From positions 30,025-94,024 of the forward strand of contig JAIQET010000005.1 of NCBI GenBank assembly GCA_020073645.1: 64,000 nt of DNA, written 5' to 3'. Of this stretch, positions 16,608 to 25,655 are shown piece by piece. Each line of letters begins with the position of its first letter. Position 1 is the first letter of the stretch. The position numbers and the translations under genes are program-made. This stretch comes from Terriglobia bacterium (GTDB lineage: Bacteria; Acidobacteriota; Terriglobia; Terriglobales; Acidobacteriaceae). Under the pieces are notes generated by a model. It made no database searches. It was not told the origin of the DNA and saw only the letters and a list, made by a program, of their open reading frames with translations.

Positions 16608-16809
16608 TCGCGAAGCCTCCCGCTTTTCATGGGGCGATTGGAATCCGAACCTGACTTGTAATAGCCCCCATTCCTGTAATTCGCTTTTTCTTCGCTTCCA
16701 TGTTATTCTTTCCACAGCTTTGTGACGGGGAACACTTACGACCTCCCAGCCGGTCGGTGTACCCTACGGGGGTTCTCATACCCTAAATTCTGAGAGAGGC
16801 AGCACTCAT

Positions 16810-17910
16810 ATGGCTGACGAACGTAGCAAAGCGATTGATTTGGCATTTGCCCAGATCGAAAAGCAGTTTGGCAAGGGTTCCATCATGCGGCTGGGATCGA
16901 AGGAAGCCATCGTCCCCATCGCAGTCATCCCCACCGGAGCAATTTCGTTTGACGCGGCACTGGGCGTGGGCGGTTTCCCGCGCGGGCGCGTGGTCGAAAT
17001 CTTCGGGCCGGAGTCCTCGGGTAAGACCACGATTGCGCTCCAGGTCATTGCCGAAGCGCAGAAAACCGGCGGCATGGCGGCCTTTGTGGATGCCGAGCAC
17101 GCGCTCGATCCCGGCTACGCCAAGAAGCTCGGCGTGGACGTGGACAACTTGCTGGTCTCGCAGCCGGATTATGGCGAGCAAGCGCTGGAGATTACCGAAA
17201 CGCTGGTGCGGTCTGGCGCTATTGACGTGTTGGTGGTGGATTCAGTCGCCGCGCTGGTGCCCAAAGCCGAACTTGACGGCGAGATGGGCGACAGCCACAT
17301 GGGCCTGCAAGCCAGGCTGATGTCCCAGGCGCTGCGCAAGCTCACTGGAACCGTTTCCAAGTCGCGCACCTGCCTGGTCTTCATCAACCAGATTCGCGAG
17401 AAGATTGGCGTGATGTTCGGCAACCCGGAGACCACCACCGGCGGCCGCGCGCTCAAGTTCTACTCCTCCGTGCGCATTGATATCCGACGCATTGCCGCCA
17501 TCAAGGAAGGCGAGCAGGTGATTGGCTCGCGGACCAAGGTCAAGGTCGTGAAGAACAAGGTGGCAGCACCGTTCCGCGAGGCGGAATTTGACATTCTGTA
17601 CGGAGAAGGCATTTCGCGCGAAGGCGACCTGCTCGACCTGGCGGCGAACCATGGGTTGCTGGAAAAATCCGGCGCCTGGTACAGCTACAAGGGCGAGCGC
17701 ATTGGCCAGGGACGCGAGAACGCACGCCAGTTCCTCAAAGACAATAAAGACACCTATGCCAAGCTGGAAGCCGAGGTGCGGAAAGAACTGGGGCTGGCGC
17801 CGACTGCCGGCCCGACGGCAGCAACGGCACAGACCGCACCAGCCACCAGCCGCGTTACGACCATGCCCACGGGCACAGACACAGCCAAGGTACCGGCGGC
17901 AAGGCGATAG
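16810..17910 (+). CDS. recA: Recombinase A
   Basis: ATP-dependent strand-exchange protein and SOS co-protease. The 366-residue protein has Walker [10 protein letters not shown] (66-74), the DNA-binding loop regions ([30 protein letters not shown]) and [19 protein letters not shown]. The C-terminal tail is unusually Ala/Thr/Pro-rich instead of acidic. A GAGAGAGG ribosome site precedes ATG 16810. The 247-base upstream region holds a heptad repeat and a weak inverted repeat (TTCTCA / TGAGAGA near 16771-16797) that might be an SOS operator; this is not established. A hairpin lies downstream. Confidence 0.98.
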   Translation: MADERSKAIDLAFAQIEKQFGKGSIMRLGSKEAIVPIAVIPTGAISFDAALGVGGFPRGRVVEIFGPESSGKTTIALQVIAEAQKTGGMAAFVDAEHALDPGYAKKLGVDVDNLLVSQPDYGEQALEITETLVRSGAIDVLVVDSVAALVPKAELDGEMGDSHMGLQARLMSQALRKLTGTVSKSRTCLVFINQIREKIGVMFGNPETTTGGRALKFYSSVRIDIRRIAAIKEGEQVIGSRTKVKVVKNKVAAPFREAEFDILYGEGISREGDLLDLAANHGLLEKSGAWYSYKGERIGQGRENARQFLKDNKDTYAKLEAEVRKELGLAPTAGPTAATAQTAPATSRVTTMPTGTDTAKVPAARR

Positions 17911-17924
17911 GTTCTTCTCTCACC

Positions 17925-17953
17925 TGTCATCCCGGGCCGAGCTCGGGATGACA
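17925..17953 (+). terminator. Hairpin after recA
   Basis: Arms TGTCATCCCG (17925-17934) and CGGGATGACA (17944-17953) form a perfect 10-bp stem with a 9-base loop, 15 bases past the recA stop. No U-run follows. Similar TCATCCCG/CGGGATGA palindromes are common dispersed elements in many bacterial genomes. Probably a 3'-end hairpin. Confidence 0.55.
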
Positions 17954-17972
17954 AGGCTTAAAGGGCAAGCAA

Positions 17973-18001
17973 TTGCCATCCCTCGCTCTGCCGACTAGAA
18001 T
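17973..18001 (+). promoter_or_regulatory. coaD promoter (sigma-70 type)
   Basis: TTGCCA (17973-17978), a 17-base spacer and TAGAAT (17996-18001) give a good housekeeping promoter. The predicted mRNA leader is about 45 bases, with AGAGGG as ribosome site before TTG 18053. coaD and the aminotransferase gene would be its operon. Confidence 0.6.
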
Positions 18002-18052
18002 CTTCTGTACTCCCAGCCAGACCAGCCCGCGAGCATCTGCGAAAGAGGGCCT

Positions 18053-18583
18053 TTGAAAAAAACCATCGCCATCTACCCCGGCTCGTTCGATCCCCCGACC
18101 AACGGACACTTGGACTTGATCGCGCGCGGGAGCAAGATTTTCGATGAACTGATCGTGGCCATCCTGCGCAACGCCGACAAGTCTCCGCTGTTCAGCCTGG
18201 CCGAGCGCCGCCTGATGCTGGAGACGCTCACCGACGAATTCAAGAATGTGCGGGTGGACACCTTCGACGGGCTCACGGTGGAATACGCGGCCCGGGTCGG
18301 GGCCAACGCGATGCTGCGCGGCATCCGCGCCATCAGCGATTATGAATACGAGCTCCAGATGGCGCTGATGAACCGCAAATTGCATCCTGAGTTGGAAGCC
18401 GTGTTCATGATGCCCGCAGAGCAATATTCCTACATCAGCTCCCGGCTGGTGCGCGAGGTCGCGCAACTGGGCGGCTCCATCAAGGACCTGGTTCCGGAGA
18501 TGGTGGAACAGCGGCTGAAAGAGAAACTCGATCCAGCCATCAAACTACAGCACGCCAGAAAACCAAAGGCAGGCAGACGATGA
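18053..18583 (+). CDS. coaD: Phosphopantetheine adenylyltransferase
   Basis: Fourth step of CoA synthesis: transfers AMP from ATP to 4'-phosphopantetheine. The 176-residue protein has the nucleotidyltransferase motif PGSFDPPTNGHLDLI (TNGH at 16-19), MLRGIRAISDYEYELQMALMN, and a YISSRLVREVAQLGG motif corresponding to ISSTxxR. The start is TTG 18053 after AGAGGG. The C-terminus is about 10 residues longer and more basic than usual (ARKPKAGRR). Its stop overlaps the ATG of the next gene (ATGA), so the two are translationally coupled. Confidence 0.96.
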   Translation: MKKTIAIYPGSFDPPTNGHLDLIARGSKIFDELIVAILRNADKSPLFSLAERRLMLETLTDEFKNVRVDTFDGLTVEYAARVGANAMLRGIRAISDYEYELQMALMNRKLHPELEAVFMMPAEQYSYISSRLVREVAQLGGSIKDLVPEMVEQRLKEKLDPAIKLQHARKPKAGRR

Positions 18584-19782
18584 CCCCAGTTACGGAAGCA
18601 ACCCCGGCAGTAAGGCTCACCGAACGCATCAACCGCATTGAGCCGTCGGCCACCATGGCGGTCGTGGCGGAAGCCGACAAGCTGCGCCAGCAGGGCATTG
18701 ACGTGGTGGACTTCGGCGCGGGCGAGCCCCACTTTGCCACGCCCCAGCACATTAAGGATGCCGCCATCGCCGCCATCCAGGCCAACTTTACCAAGTACAC
18801 GGCAGTGGGCGGGACGGCGGAACTGCGCGATGCCATCGTGCATCGCCACGCAGTGGACTTCGACTCCGACTACCGGCGTGAGGAAGCCGTTGCCTCCACC
18901 GGCGGCAAGCATGCCTTGTTCAACGCCATCCAGGTGCTGGTGGATCACGGCGACGAAGTCATTTTGCCCGTGCCCTACTGGGTCTCGTTCAAAGACATTG
19001 TGCGCTATGCCGGTGGTAATTGTGTACTGCTCGAAACCGATGAAGCGCAGGGGTTCCGTATCACCGCCGAGATGATCGCGCGCCTGGTGACTCCGCGCAC
19101 TAAGCTCATCATTCTGAATTCGCCGTGTAACCCATCCGGGGCAGTGATGTCGCCCGAGGATCTCACCGAAGTGGTGCGGATGGCCACACAGCGCGGCATC
19201 TGGATCGTCTCCGACGAGTGCTACGTCTATCTCAACTACACCGGCAAACGCTTCTCCGTGGGTTCGTTGCGGGAATACCGCGACCGCATGGTGATCATCG
19301 GTTCGCTTTCGAAGACTTATGCCATGACGGGATGGCGGCTGGGCTACGCTGTGGCGCCCGCACAGATTGTCAGCGCCATGACTAAGTTGCAGGGACAATC
19401 CACGTCGAACCCCACGTCGATCGTGCAGAAAGCTGCCGTGGCCGCGCTGATGGGGCCGCAGCAGTGCGTGCTCGACATGCGGGCGGAGTACATTCAACTT
19501 CGCGATCACGTAGTGAACGGGCTGCGTGCGATCCCGGGCGTGAAATGTACTTTGCCCGAGGGTGCGTTTTACGCCTATCCCAATGTTTCCGCGTTCTTCG
19601 GACGCAGCGGAGTGAAGTCCGCCTCCGATCTCGCCGGAAAGCTGCTGCGCGAGGCGCATGTGGCGACGGTGCCGGGCGAAGGTTTCGGGACCGCAGATCA
19701 TATCCGTGTTTCCTACGCCACCTCGGTCGCCGAACTCAATCGTGGGCTGGAGCGCATGCACAAGTTCCTGGGAGCTTTGTAG
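18580..19782 (+). CDS. Class I pyridoxal-phosphate aminotransferase (aspartate aminotransferase type)
   Basis: A 400-residue fold-type I aminotransferase. The PLP lysine is Lys245 in LSKTYAMTGWRLGYAV. NSPCNPSGAVMSPEDL, SDECYVYLNYT and the C-terminal substrate Arg region (DHIRVSYATS) are typical of the AspC/prephenate-aminotransferase-like 1-beta group. It probably transaminates aspartate/2-oxoglutarate, with possible use of aromatic or prephenate substrates. ATG 18580 overlaps the coaD stop, an unusual pairing with no obvious pathway link except that aspartate feeds pantothenate synthesis. Confidence 0.93.
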   Translation: MTPVTEATPAVRLTERINRIEPSATMAVVAEADKLRQQGIDVVDFGAGEPHFATPQHIKDAAIAAIQANFTKYTAVGGTAELRDAIVHRHAVDFDSDYRREEAVASTGGKHALFNAIQVLVDHGDEVILPVPYWVSFKDIVRYAGGNCVLLETDEAQGFRITAEMIARLVTPRTKLIILNSPCNPSGAVMSPEDLTEVVRMATQRGIWIVSDECYVYLNYTGKRFSVGSLREYRDRMVIIGSLSKTYAMTGWRLGYAVAPAQIVSAMTKLQGQSTSNPTSIVQKAAVAALMGPQQCVLDMRAEYIQLRDHVVNGLRAIPGVKCTLPEGAFYAYPNVSAFFGRSGVKSASDLAGKLLREAHVATVPGEGFGTADHIRVSYATSVAELNRGLERMHKFLGAL

Positions 19783-19797
19783 GTGACCGGCTAAGTA

Positions 19798-19860
19798 TCC
19801 CGTGTTCTCCGTGGTTAAACGAATCGGCGATTTCTTTCAGGCAGCCTCTGTGCCGGTCTA
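19798..19860. repeat. Dispersed CTCCGTGG/CCTCTGTG-type intergenic repeat
   Basis: CCGTGTTCTCCGTGGTTAAA and a later GCCTCTGTGCC resemble the reverse strand of the CACAGAG-type sequences at 57703 and 58684. It lies between the aminotransferase and manA. No coding potential seen; function unknown. Confidence 0.4.
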
Positions 19861-19914
19861 AGCTTCTAAAGCGCGGTGGGACTTGGCCTGTGCTCCGCGC
19901 ACCCGGCATTCCGC

Positions 19915-20916
19915 ATGAGCGAACTGTACCCACTGTTGATGATGCCTTCGTTCGACCCGCGTCCCTGGGGCACATTGGACTTGTCTCCGATTTACCCCAA
20001 CCACCGGTTCGAAGAGAAGATTGGCGAGTCCTGGCTGACGGCCGACCGCTGCCAGGTGGCGAACGGCCCGCTCAAAGGAAAGTCGCTGGCCGAGTTAAGT
20101 TCACAGTATGGCAGGCAGTTGGTCGGCGATGCGCCGCAGGATCCGAACCGTTTCCCGCTGCTGCTGAAATTTCTTTTCCCGAACGACAAGCTCTCGGTAC
20201 AGGTCCATCCCGATGACGAGGCGGCGCGTCGCGCCGGTGAACCGTGGGGCAAAACCGAGTGCTGGTACGTGGTCCATGCCAAACCGGGCGCGCAGGTGGC
20301 GCTGGGTCTGAAGCCAGGGGCGACGCGAGCCCAGTTGGAACAGGCGATTCACGAGAAGCGCGCAGAGGACTTGCTGAACTGGGTGAATGTGTATCCCGGC
20401 GAAATGATCTATCTGGCTGGGGGCACAGTGCACACTTTGGGCCCGGGCTCGATCCTGGTGGAAACCCAGCAGCAGTCGGATACCACCTATCGCTTGTACG
20501 ATTATGGCCGTCCCCGGGAATTGCATCTGAAGCAAGGACTGGCCGCTGTGAGGGAGAGGGCAACAGCCGGAAAGGTGATCCGGCCAGCGCCGCTGCAAGT
20601 GAACGGGGGCGCTAACCGGCGTTCACCGTTGATTTCCGCGCCCTACTTCGTGGTGGAGATGTTCGAGCTGAAACAGCCTCATGAGTTCAAAACTCACGAT
20701 GACTCCGGCAAGAGGTCCGCGCAAGTCCTGGTGGCAGTCGAGGGCTGTGGGATCGTCGAGGCGCAAGGCATGGAGCCGGTAACCCTGGCCAAGGGCGATG
20801 CAGTCGTGGTGCCGGCGGCGCTGGGCGAATTTCGCGTGCGGCCGCAGTGGGCCGTCGAATTCCTGAAGGCGGCGGTACCCGGCGAGAACGTGCCGGAGCC
20901 GGCGATCAGGACGTAG
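19915..20916 (+). CDS. manA: Mannose-6-phosphate isomerase, class I
   Basis: Interconverts fructose-6-P and mannose-6-P, entry to GDP-mannose. About 333 residues with the zinc-cupin motifs KLSVQVHPDDEAARR, KTECWYVVHAKPGA, YPGEMIYLAGGTVHTLGPG and DYGRPRELHLKQGLAAV. ATG 19915 (MSELYPLLMMPSFDPRPWG) is preferred to an upstream GTG at 19876, whose extra residues are unlike the family; ATG at residue 9 is also possible. It is followed after about 50 bases by manC and then a phosphohexomutase, a complete GDP-mannose route. Confidence 0.94.
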   Translation: MSELYPLLMMPSFDPRPWGTLDLSPIYPNHRFEEKIGESWLTADRCQVANGPLKGKSLAELSSQYGRQLVGDAPQDPNRFPLLLKFLFPNDKLSVQVHPDDEAARRAGEPWGKTECWYVVHAKPGAQVALGLKPGATRAQLEQAIHEKRAEDLLNWVNVYPGEMIYLAGGTVHTLGPGSILVETQQQSDTTYRLYDYGRPRELHLKQGLAAVRERATAGKVIRPAPLQVNGGANRRSPLISAPYFVVEMFELKQPHEFKTHDDSGKRSAQVLVAVEGCGIVEAQGMEPVTLAKGDAVVVPAALGEFRVRPQWAVEFLKAAVPGENVPEPAIRT

Positions 20917-20966
20917 AGCCAGGTCCCAGGTCTGCTATAAAGATCCGTGTTGGTCCGTGTGAATTC

Positions 20967-22082
20967 GTGGCAAAGAAGATCCCCCATTTCTATCCCGTGA
21001 TTCTCGCCGGTGGACGCGGCACGCGTTTCTGGCCGCTGAGCCGCAAACGCTGCGCCAAGCAACTGCTCGCCCTGGACGGCAAGCAGACCATGATCCACCA
21101 GACCGTGGCGCGACTGCTGCCGCTTGCCTCGGCCGGACGCTTCTGGGTCATCACCAATGAGGACTTGCGGCGCGAGGTAACGCGTCAACTTCCACAGCTG
21201 GCCAAACGGCAGATCGTTGCTGAGCCGGTGGGGCGCAACACCGCACCGGCGATCGGGCTGGCCGCGTTTCTGCTGCTCCGAAGCGATCCCGATGCCGTGA
21301 TCGGCATGTTTCCCTCGGATCACGTGATCGGCGATGAAAAACGCTATCGCCAGGTCCTGGAGAAGGGCGTCGAGATTGCCGCTGCCGGCGAGAACATCGT
21401 GGTCCTCGGCATCCCTCCGACTCGCGCCGAGACCGGCTACGGCTACATTGAAGCCGGCTCCAGGCGCGATGGCGGCGATGTGATGCGCGTACGCCGCTTC
21501 ACCGAGAAACCGGACGCCGAACGCGCCGCCGGTTTCCTGGCGGCGGGAAATTATTTCTGGAACAGTGGCATGTTCCTGTGGCGCGCGCGCACCCTGGCCA
21601 ACGCGCTCCGCGAGCACCTGCCCAACAGCGCGTCTGTGCTCGAGCAAATCGCAGCCACTTTCGGCACGCGAAAATTCGCTGCCACGTTTCGCCGGCTCTA
21701 CCCCAAGTGCGAGAACATCAGCATTGATTACGCGGTGCTCGAACCCCGCTCGGCCAAGGGAGAACAGGTTTCCAACATTTTCTGCGTGCCCGCTGACTTT
21801 GGATGGAACGATCTCGGTTCCTGGACGGCCTTGTACGAACATCACGTCTCTAAACGACAGCCACCGGATGGCAACCTGGTCTCCGCAGAAGGTCGCTTCA
21901 TCCTGGATGCCGAGGGGAATTACATCCACGCACCGGGAAAATTCGTGGCCGCCGTGGGCGTGAAAGACCTGGTCGTGGTAGAAACCGGGGACGCGCTGCT
22001 GATTACCACCCGCGCGCGGGCGCAGGATGTAGGGAAAGTTGTGAAGTTTCTGGACGAGAAAAAGCTGCACAAGTTGGTGTGA
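20967..22082 (+). CDS. manC: Mannose-1-phosphate guanylyltransferase
   Basis: Makes GDP-mannose from mannose-1-P and GTP. 371 residues from GTG 20967 (MAKKIPHFYPVILAGG). The nucleotidyltransferase signature is ILAGGRGTRFWPLSRKRCAKQ-like (split over residues 12-32), followed by VGRNTAPAIGLAA, FPSDHVIGDEKRY, GYIEAGS, FTEKPD and NSGMFLWRA. A longer frame back to 20847 would overlap manA by 70 bases and has no homology. It lacks the C-terminal isomerase domain of bifunctional ManC/AlgA, consistent with the separate manA next door. The GTG start lies inside a CCGTGT-type dispersed repeat (20945-20969). Confidence 0.94.
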   Translation: MAKKIPHFYPVILAGGRGTRFWPLSRKRCAKQLLALDGKQTMIHQTVARLLPLASAGRFWVITNEDLRREVTRQLPQLAKRQIVAEPVGRNTAPAIGLAAFLLLRSDPDAVIGMFPSDHVIGDEKRYRQVLEKGVEIAAAGENIVVLGIPPTRAETGYGYIEAGSRRDGGDVMRVRRFTEKPDAERAAGFLAAGNYFWNSGMFLWRARTLANALREHLPNSASVLEQIAATFGTRKFAATFRRLYPKCENISIDYAVLEPRSAKGEQVSNIFCVPADFGWNDLGSWTALYEHHVSKRQPPDGNLVSAEGRFILDAEGNYIHAPGKFVAAVGVKDLVVVETGDALLITTRARAQDVGKVVKFLDEKKLHKLV

Positions 22083-22086
22083 AGAA

Positions 22087-22154
22087 GTCGTCAGCCATCA
22101 GTCGTCAGTCATCAGGAAAAAGGCTGACGGCTGACGACTGACGACCGACGGCTG
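22087..22154. repeat. Heptad hairpin element, variant GTCRTCA units
   Basis: The left arm is GTCGTCA, GCCATCA, GTCGTCA, GTCATCA (22087-22114). The right arm runs from 22124 as CTGACGG, CTGACGA, CTGACGA, CCGACGG, CTG. The core is only about 9 bases. It fills the space between the manC stop (22082) and the mutase ATG (22159). It has the same 7-bp architecture as the AGCANTY elements but a different unit. Confidence 0.85.
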
Positions 22155-22158
22155 CTCC

Positions 22159-23574
22159 ATGGAAATCAAGTTTGGCACCGACGGCTGGCGCGGCGTAATT
22201 GCGGACGACTTTACGTTTGATAATGTGCGCCGCGTTGCAGGGGCCATCGCTTCCTACGTGCTGAAGCACGAAGAGCCCAGCCACGGCGTGGTGGTTGGCT
22301 ACGACACTCGCTTTGCCTCGCCGCGCGCCGCGCGGGTTGCCGCAGAGGTGCTCGCGGCAGCGGGCATTCCCGTCAAGCTGGCCAACAATTACACGCCTAC
22401 GCCCGCGATTTCGCTGGCCGTCAAGAGCCGGGGTGCCGCCGGTGGCGTGGTCATTACCTCCAGCCATAACCCGTGGAACTGGAATGGCGTCAAGTTCAAA
22501 GGCAAGTTCGGCGGATCGGCCACGCCGGCGGTCATGAAAGTGATTGAGGAGGAGGTGCGCGCGGGTGCCATGCCCAGCGGCCAGGCCGCCAGCATCGAAG
22601 AGGTGGATCTCAAGCCGCCATACATCGAAAGGATCTGCCAGTTCGCAGACCTGGACCTGATCACCAGGGCAAACTTCAAGTTCGCTGTGGACTCGATGTA
22701 CGGCTCGGGGCGGGGTGTCCTGGCTGGAATCTTCCGCGAGCGTGGGATTGATCATGTTGCCATCCGCCAGGAACTCAATCCGCTCTTCCCCGGCATCAAT
22801 CCCGAGCCCATCGAGCCACACGTGGCCATGCTGCAGGAAACAGTCGTGAAGGAGCGCTGCCACGCCGGCCTCGCCACCGATGGCGACGCGGATCGCATTG
22901 GCGCCGTGGCCGAAGATGGCAGCTTCGTGGATGCGCACAAGATTTTTTCTGTGCTGTTGCGCTGGCTGCTGGAGCGCAAGAAGTGGCCGGGGGACGTGGT
23001 GCGCGCCTTCAACACTACCCGCATGGTGGACCGCATTGCGGCGAATTACGGGCGGAAGTTGACCGAGTGCTCCATCGGGTTCAAATACATTGCCGACTTG
23101 ATGATGGAACGCGAGATCGTAATGGGCGGAGAGGAGTCCGGCGGCCTTGGCTATTCGCGCTTTCTGCCGGAACGCGACGGCATCCTGAACGCGCTGCTCC
23201 TGGCGAACGTCATGGCCGAGGAGCGCAAACCTCTGGGCCAGCTGGTCGCCGATCTGCAGCGCACATACGGTCCGCACTTCTACGGCCGCCTCGACTTGCA
23301 CATCCCGGACGATGTGAAGCAGGCCGCCATCCAGCGGGCACGCTCCGACAGCAGCAAACGTTTGGGAAAGTATTCCGTCTTAACCAAGGAAGGCCTCGAC
23401 GGAGTGAAGTTTTTCCTCGATGCCCCCACACCGGATAAGGGGGCGGAAGCGTGGGTTCTGTTTCGCGCTTCGGGTACCGAACCGCTGCTGCGGGTGTATG
23501 CCGAAGCCGCGTCGCCCGAACTGGTCAGCGAGATTCTGTCCAGCGCCGATAGTTTCGTGAACCAGAGTGCATAA
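22159..23574 (+). CDS. Phosphoglucomutase/phosphomannomutase family protein
   Basis: Alpha-D-phosphohexomutase, 471 residues. The phosphoserine loop is ITSSHNPWNWNG (Ser102), the metal loop TDGDADRIGAV, the sugar-specificity loop GGEESGG and the phosphate-binding loop FRASGTEPLLRVYAEA. GEESGG-type loops occur in phosphogluco/phosphomannomutases. Position after manA and manC argues for mannose-6-P to mannose-1-P, completing GDP-mannose synthesis; glucose phosphates may also be used. A separate GlmM is encoded at 58770, so this is not the glucosamine mutase. Confidence 0.93.
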   Translation: MEIKFGTDGWRGVIADDFTFDNVRRVAGAIASYVLKHEEPSHGVVVGYDTRFASPRAARVAAEVLAAAGIPVKLANNYTPTPAISLAVKSRGAAGGVVITSSHNPWNWNGVKFKGKFGGSATPAVMKVIEEEVRAGAMPSGQAASIEEVDLKPPYIERICQFADLDLITRANFKFAVDSMYGSGRGVLAGIFRERGIDHVAIRQELNPLFPGINPEPIEPHVAMLQETVVKERCHAGLATDGDADRIGAVAEDGSFVDAHKIFSVLLRWLLERKKWPGDVVRAFNTTRMVDRIAANYGRKLTECSIGFKYIADLMMEREIVMGGEESGGLGYSRFLPERDGILNALLLANVMAEERKPLGQLVADLQRTYGPHFYGRLDLHIPDDVKQAAIQRARSDSSKRLGKYSVLTKEGLDGVKFFLDAPTPDKGAEAWVLFRASGTEPLLRVYAEAASPELVSEILSSADSFVNQSA

Positions 23575-23707
23575 TCCGCCGCAGTCCGGGCGGGTCTGGT
23601 AACCTAAAGACAAGCCACTAACCGAAGGTTCGCTGCACCTTCGAGAGTCGCATTTTTACGCCGCAGACTACCATAATGACTACATCTGGTCTGATAAATA
23701 ACTGAAA

Positions 23708-24865
23708 ATGAGCGCGGCCACCGCTACAACTACAACTCCAACGGATTCGCCGGAAGCGCGGCGCTACAACCGCATCAAGCGCTGGCTGGGGATTGCCGAC
23801 TTCGTGCTCGGTCTCGTCCTGCTGGTGGTGCTGCTCGCCACCGGATGGACCGGAACTCTGCGTGATCTCGCCTACCACGGGGTTTCCCAGAGCTACAGCT
23901 TGGCGGTGTTTTTGTATGTACTCATGTTGATGGCGATCGGCAAGGTGTTGGGGCTGGGATTGGATTACTACGGCTTCCGGTTGGAGCACCGCTTCCAGCT
24001 TTCCAACCAGAAGCCGAGGTCCTGGATTTGGGACCAGTGCAAGGGTTTCCTGGTGGGCGTGGTTCTGGCGGGGATCGTCGTGGAGTTGCTCTACTTCATC
24101 ATTCGCCAGGCGCCGCAATACTGGTGGCTGATCGCCTGGGCAGCGTTCCTGGTATTGTTCGTGCTGCTCGCCCAACTTGCTCCCGTCATTCTCTTTCCCA
24201 TCTTCTACAAATTTGAGCCGCTGCAAAACGAGGAACTCAAGGGACGCCTGGTGAAGCTGAGCGAGCGGGCGGGGACGCGGGTGCGCGGCGTGTACCAGTG
24301 GAAGCTTTCGGAGAAGAGCAAGAAGGCGAATGCCGCGCTGACTGGACTCGGCAACACCCGCCGCATCATCCTGGCGGACACACTGCTCGAGAACTACTCT
24401 GCCGACGAGATCGAGGCCGTGCTTGCCCACGAACTCGGCCATCATGTGCACAAGCACATTGCCAAGAGCATCGCGGTGCAGGCGGGGATCACGTTCGTTG
24501 GATTCTGGGCGGCGAACTGGGTGCTGCACTATGCCGTGGAGCGCTGGCACATGTTCGAGACGCTCTCCGACTTCGCCAATTTGCCGCTGCTGGCGCTGGT
24601 TTCGACGGTTCTCTCGTTCCTGGTATTGCCGGTGATGAATGCCTACTCGCGCTTCAATGAACGCCAGGCAGATCGGTATGCCTTCCGTTCGATTACCAGC
24701 GTGCAGCCGTTCATCTCGTCCATGAACAAGCTCGCTGATCAAAATCTGGCGGAGCGCACGCCGTCGAAGTGGGTGGAGTGGTTTTTCCACTCGCATCCGT
24801 CAATTTCTCGGCGACTGCAGGCGGCGGAGGCGTGGGCGAAACAAGACGCCGGTGCCCGCCGGTAA
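23708..24865 (+). CDS. M48-family zinc metalloprotease (Ste24/CAAX-protease-like)
   Basis: A 385-residue inner-membrane protease. The N-terminal region has several TM segments (about 32-55, 66-85, 115-140, 145-165). The zinc site is AHELGHHVHKH (HExxH near residue 241), with the third ligand Glu in FNERQADRYAFR. EKSKKANAALTGLGNTRRIILADTLLENY is the Ste24/HtpX block. This is the long Ste24-like architecture, not HtpX. The physiological substrate is unknown; membrane protein quality control is the usual role. It is convergent with kdsB, 10 bases away. Confidence 0.93.
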   Translation: MSAATATTTTPTDSPEARRYNRIKRWLGIADFVLGLVLLVVLLATGWTGTLRDLAYHGVSQSYSLAVFLYVLMLMAIGKVLGLGLDYYGFRLEHRFQLSNQKPRSWIWDQCKGFLVGVVLAGIVVELLYFIIRQAPQYWWLIAWAAFLVLFVLLAQLAPVILFPIFYKFEPLQNEELKGRLVKLSERAGTRVRGVYQWKLSEKSKKANAALTGLGNTRRIILADTLLENYSADEIEAVLAHELGHHVHKHIAKSIAVQAGITFVGFWAANWVLHYAVERWHMFETLSDFANLPLLALVSTVLSFLVLPVMNAYSRFNERQADRYAFRSITSVQPFISSMNKLADQNLAERTPSKWVEWFFHSHPSISRRLQAAEAWAKQDAGARR

Positions 24866-24875
24866 GGTGCTCGTC

Positions 24876-25595
24876 CTATCTCTTCCTGAGTATTTCCTCC
24901 ACTCTACGCAAGTCCTCTTCCGTATCCACTCCCACGGTGTCGTAAGGCGTTTCGGCGACGTAGATGGGAATTCCGTTCTCCAGGAACCTCAACTGCTCGA
25001 GCCGCTCGCTGTGCTCCAGCGATGACTCGGGCAGCGCCACAAACTGGTCGAGCGCCGGCTTGCGGTAAGCGTAGAAGCCCAGGTGCTTGAAGTAGCGAGG
25101 CTGGCCGCCGTCGCGATCGAATGGAATGGTAGCGCGCGAGAAATACAGCGCCCGCCCAGCTGCATCGGTCACGACCTTCACAGCGTTGGGATTGTTGACG
25201 TCGGCGGGTGCGGCGGGTGTCTTGAGTGTCCCTACCTGGACCTGCGCATCGCCCATCACTTGCAGCAGGCTGGCGATGTGTTCGGGCCGGGTCATTGGCT
25301 CATCGCCCTGCACATTGAGATAAACATCCGCTCCAGCCAGATTGGAGATTTCGTGTACCCGCTCGGTGCCGCTGCGGTGGGCGGCCGAGGTCATGCGCGC
25401 ATTCCAGCCGTTCCGCCGGCACACCTGCAGGATTTCGTCGGAATCGGTGGCAATGATCACATCCGCGAGCAGCGGCGAGGAGCGCACGGCGTTATACACG
25501 CGCCAGATCAAAGGCTGTCCGGCAATCTCGCGCAGCATTTTTCGTGGCAGCCGGGTGGAGGCCAACCTGGCCGGGATGACGGCGATGGCTTTCAT
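24876..25595 (-). CDS. kdsB: 3-deoxy-manno-octulosonate cytidylyltransferase
   Basis: Activates Kdo as CMP-Kdo for lipid A/LPS core assembly, so the organism is expected to be a diderm with LPS. The 239-residue protein has IPARLASTRLPRKMLREIAGQPLIWRV split over residues 7-33, ATDSDEI, MTSAAHRSGTERVHEI, VNVQGDEP-type LNVQGDEPMTRPEHI and HLGFYAYRKPAL. Length is typical. It is followed in the same direction by no close gene; the small protein gene 25656-25850 lies 60 bases upstream and may be cotranscribed. Confidence 0.96.
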   Translation of the reverse strand: MKAIAVIPARLASTRLPRKMLREIAGQPLIWRVYNAVRSSPLLADVIIATDSDEILQVCRRNGWNARMTSAAHRSGTERVHEISNLAGADVYLNVQGDEPMTRPEHIASLLQVMGDAQVQVGTLKTPAAPADVNNPNAVKVVTDAAGRALYFSRATIPFDRDGGQPRYFKHLGFYAYRKPALDQFVALPESSLEHSERLEQLRFLENGIPIYVAETPYDTVGVDTEEDLRRVEEILRKR

Positions 25596-25655
25596 GGAGT
25601 TTACAGTTTCGTGGTTCTGCTTCCGGGTTGCAATAGGCTGGCCCGCACGCGCCGC

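Noticed and set aside
16720..16800. Possible SOS/LexA box before recA
   Set aside because: Only a weak inverted repeat (TTCTCA / TGAGAGA) and a GAAC half site; neither matches a known LexA consensus well enough to annotate.
20694..22070. 458-codon minus-strand frame
   Set aside because: Antisense to manA and manC, which have clear family motifs; no recognisable fold.
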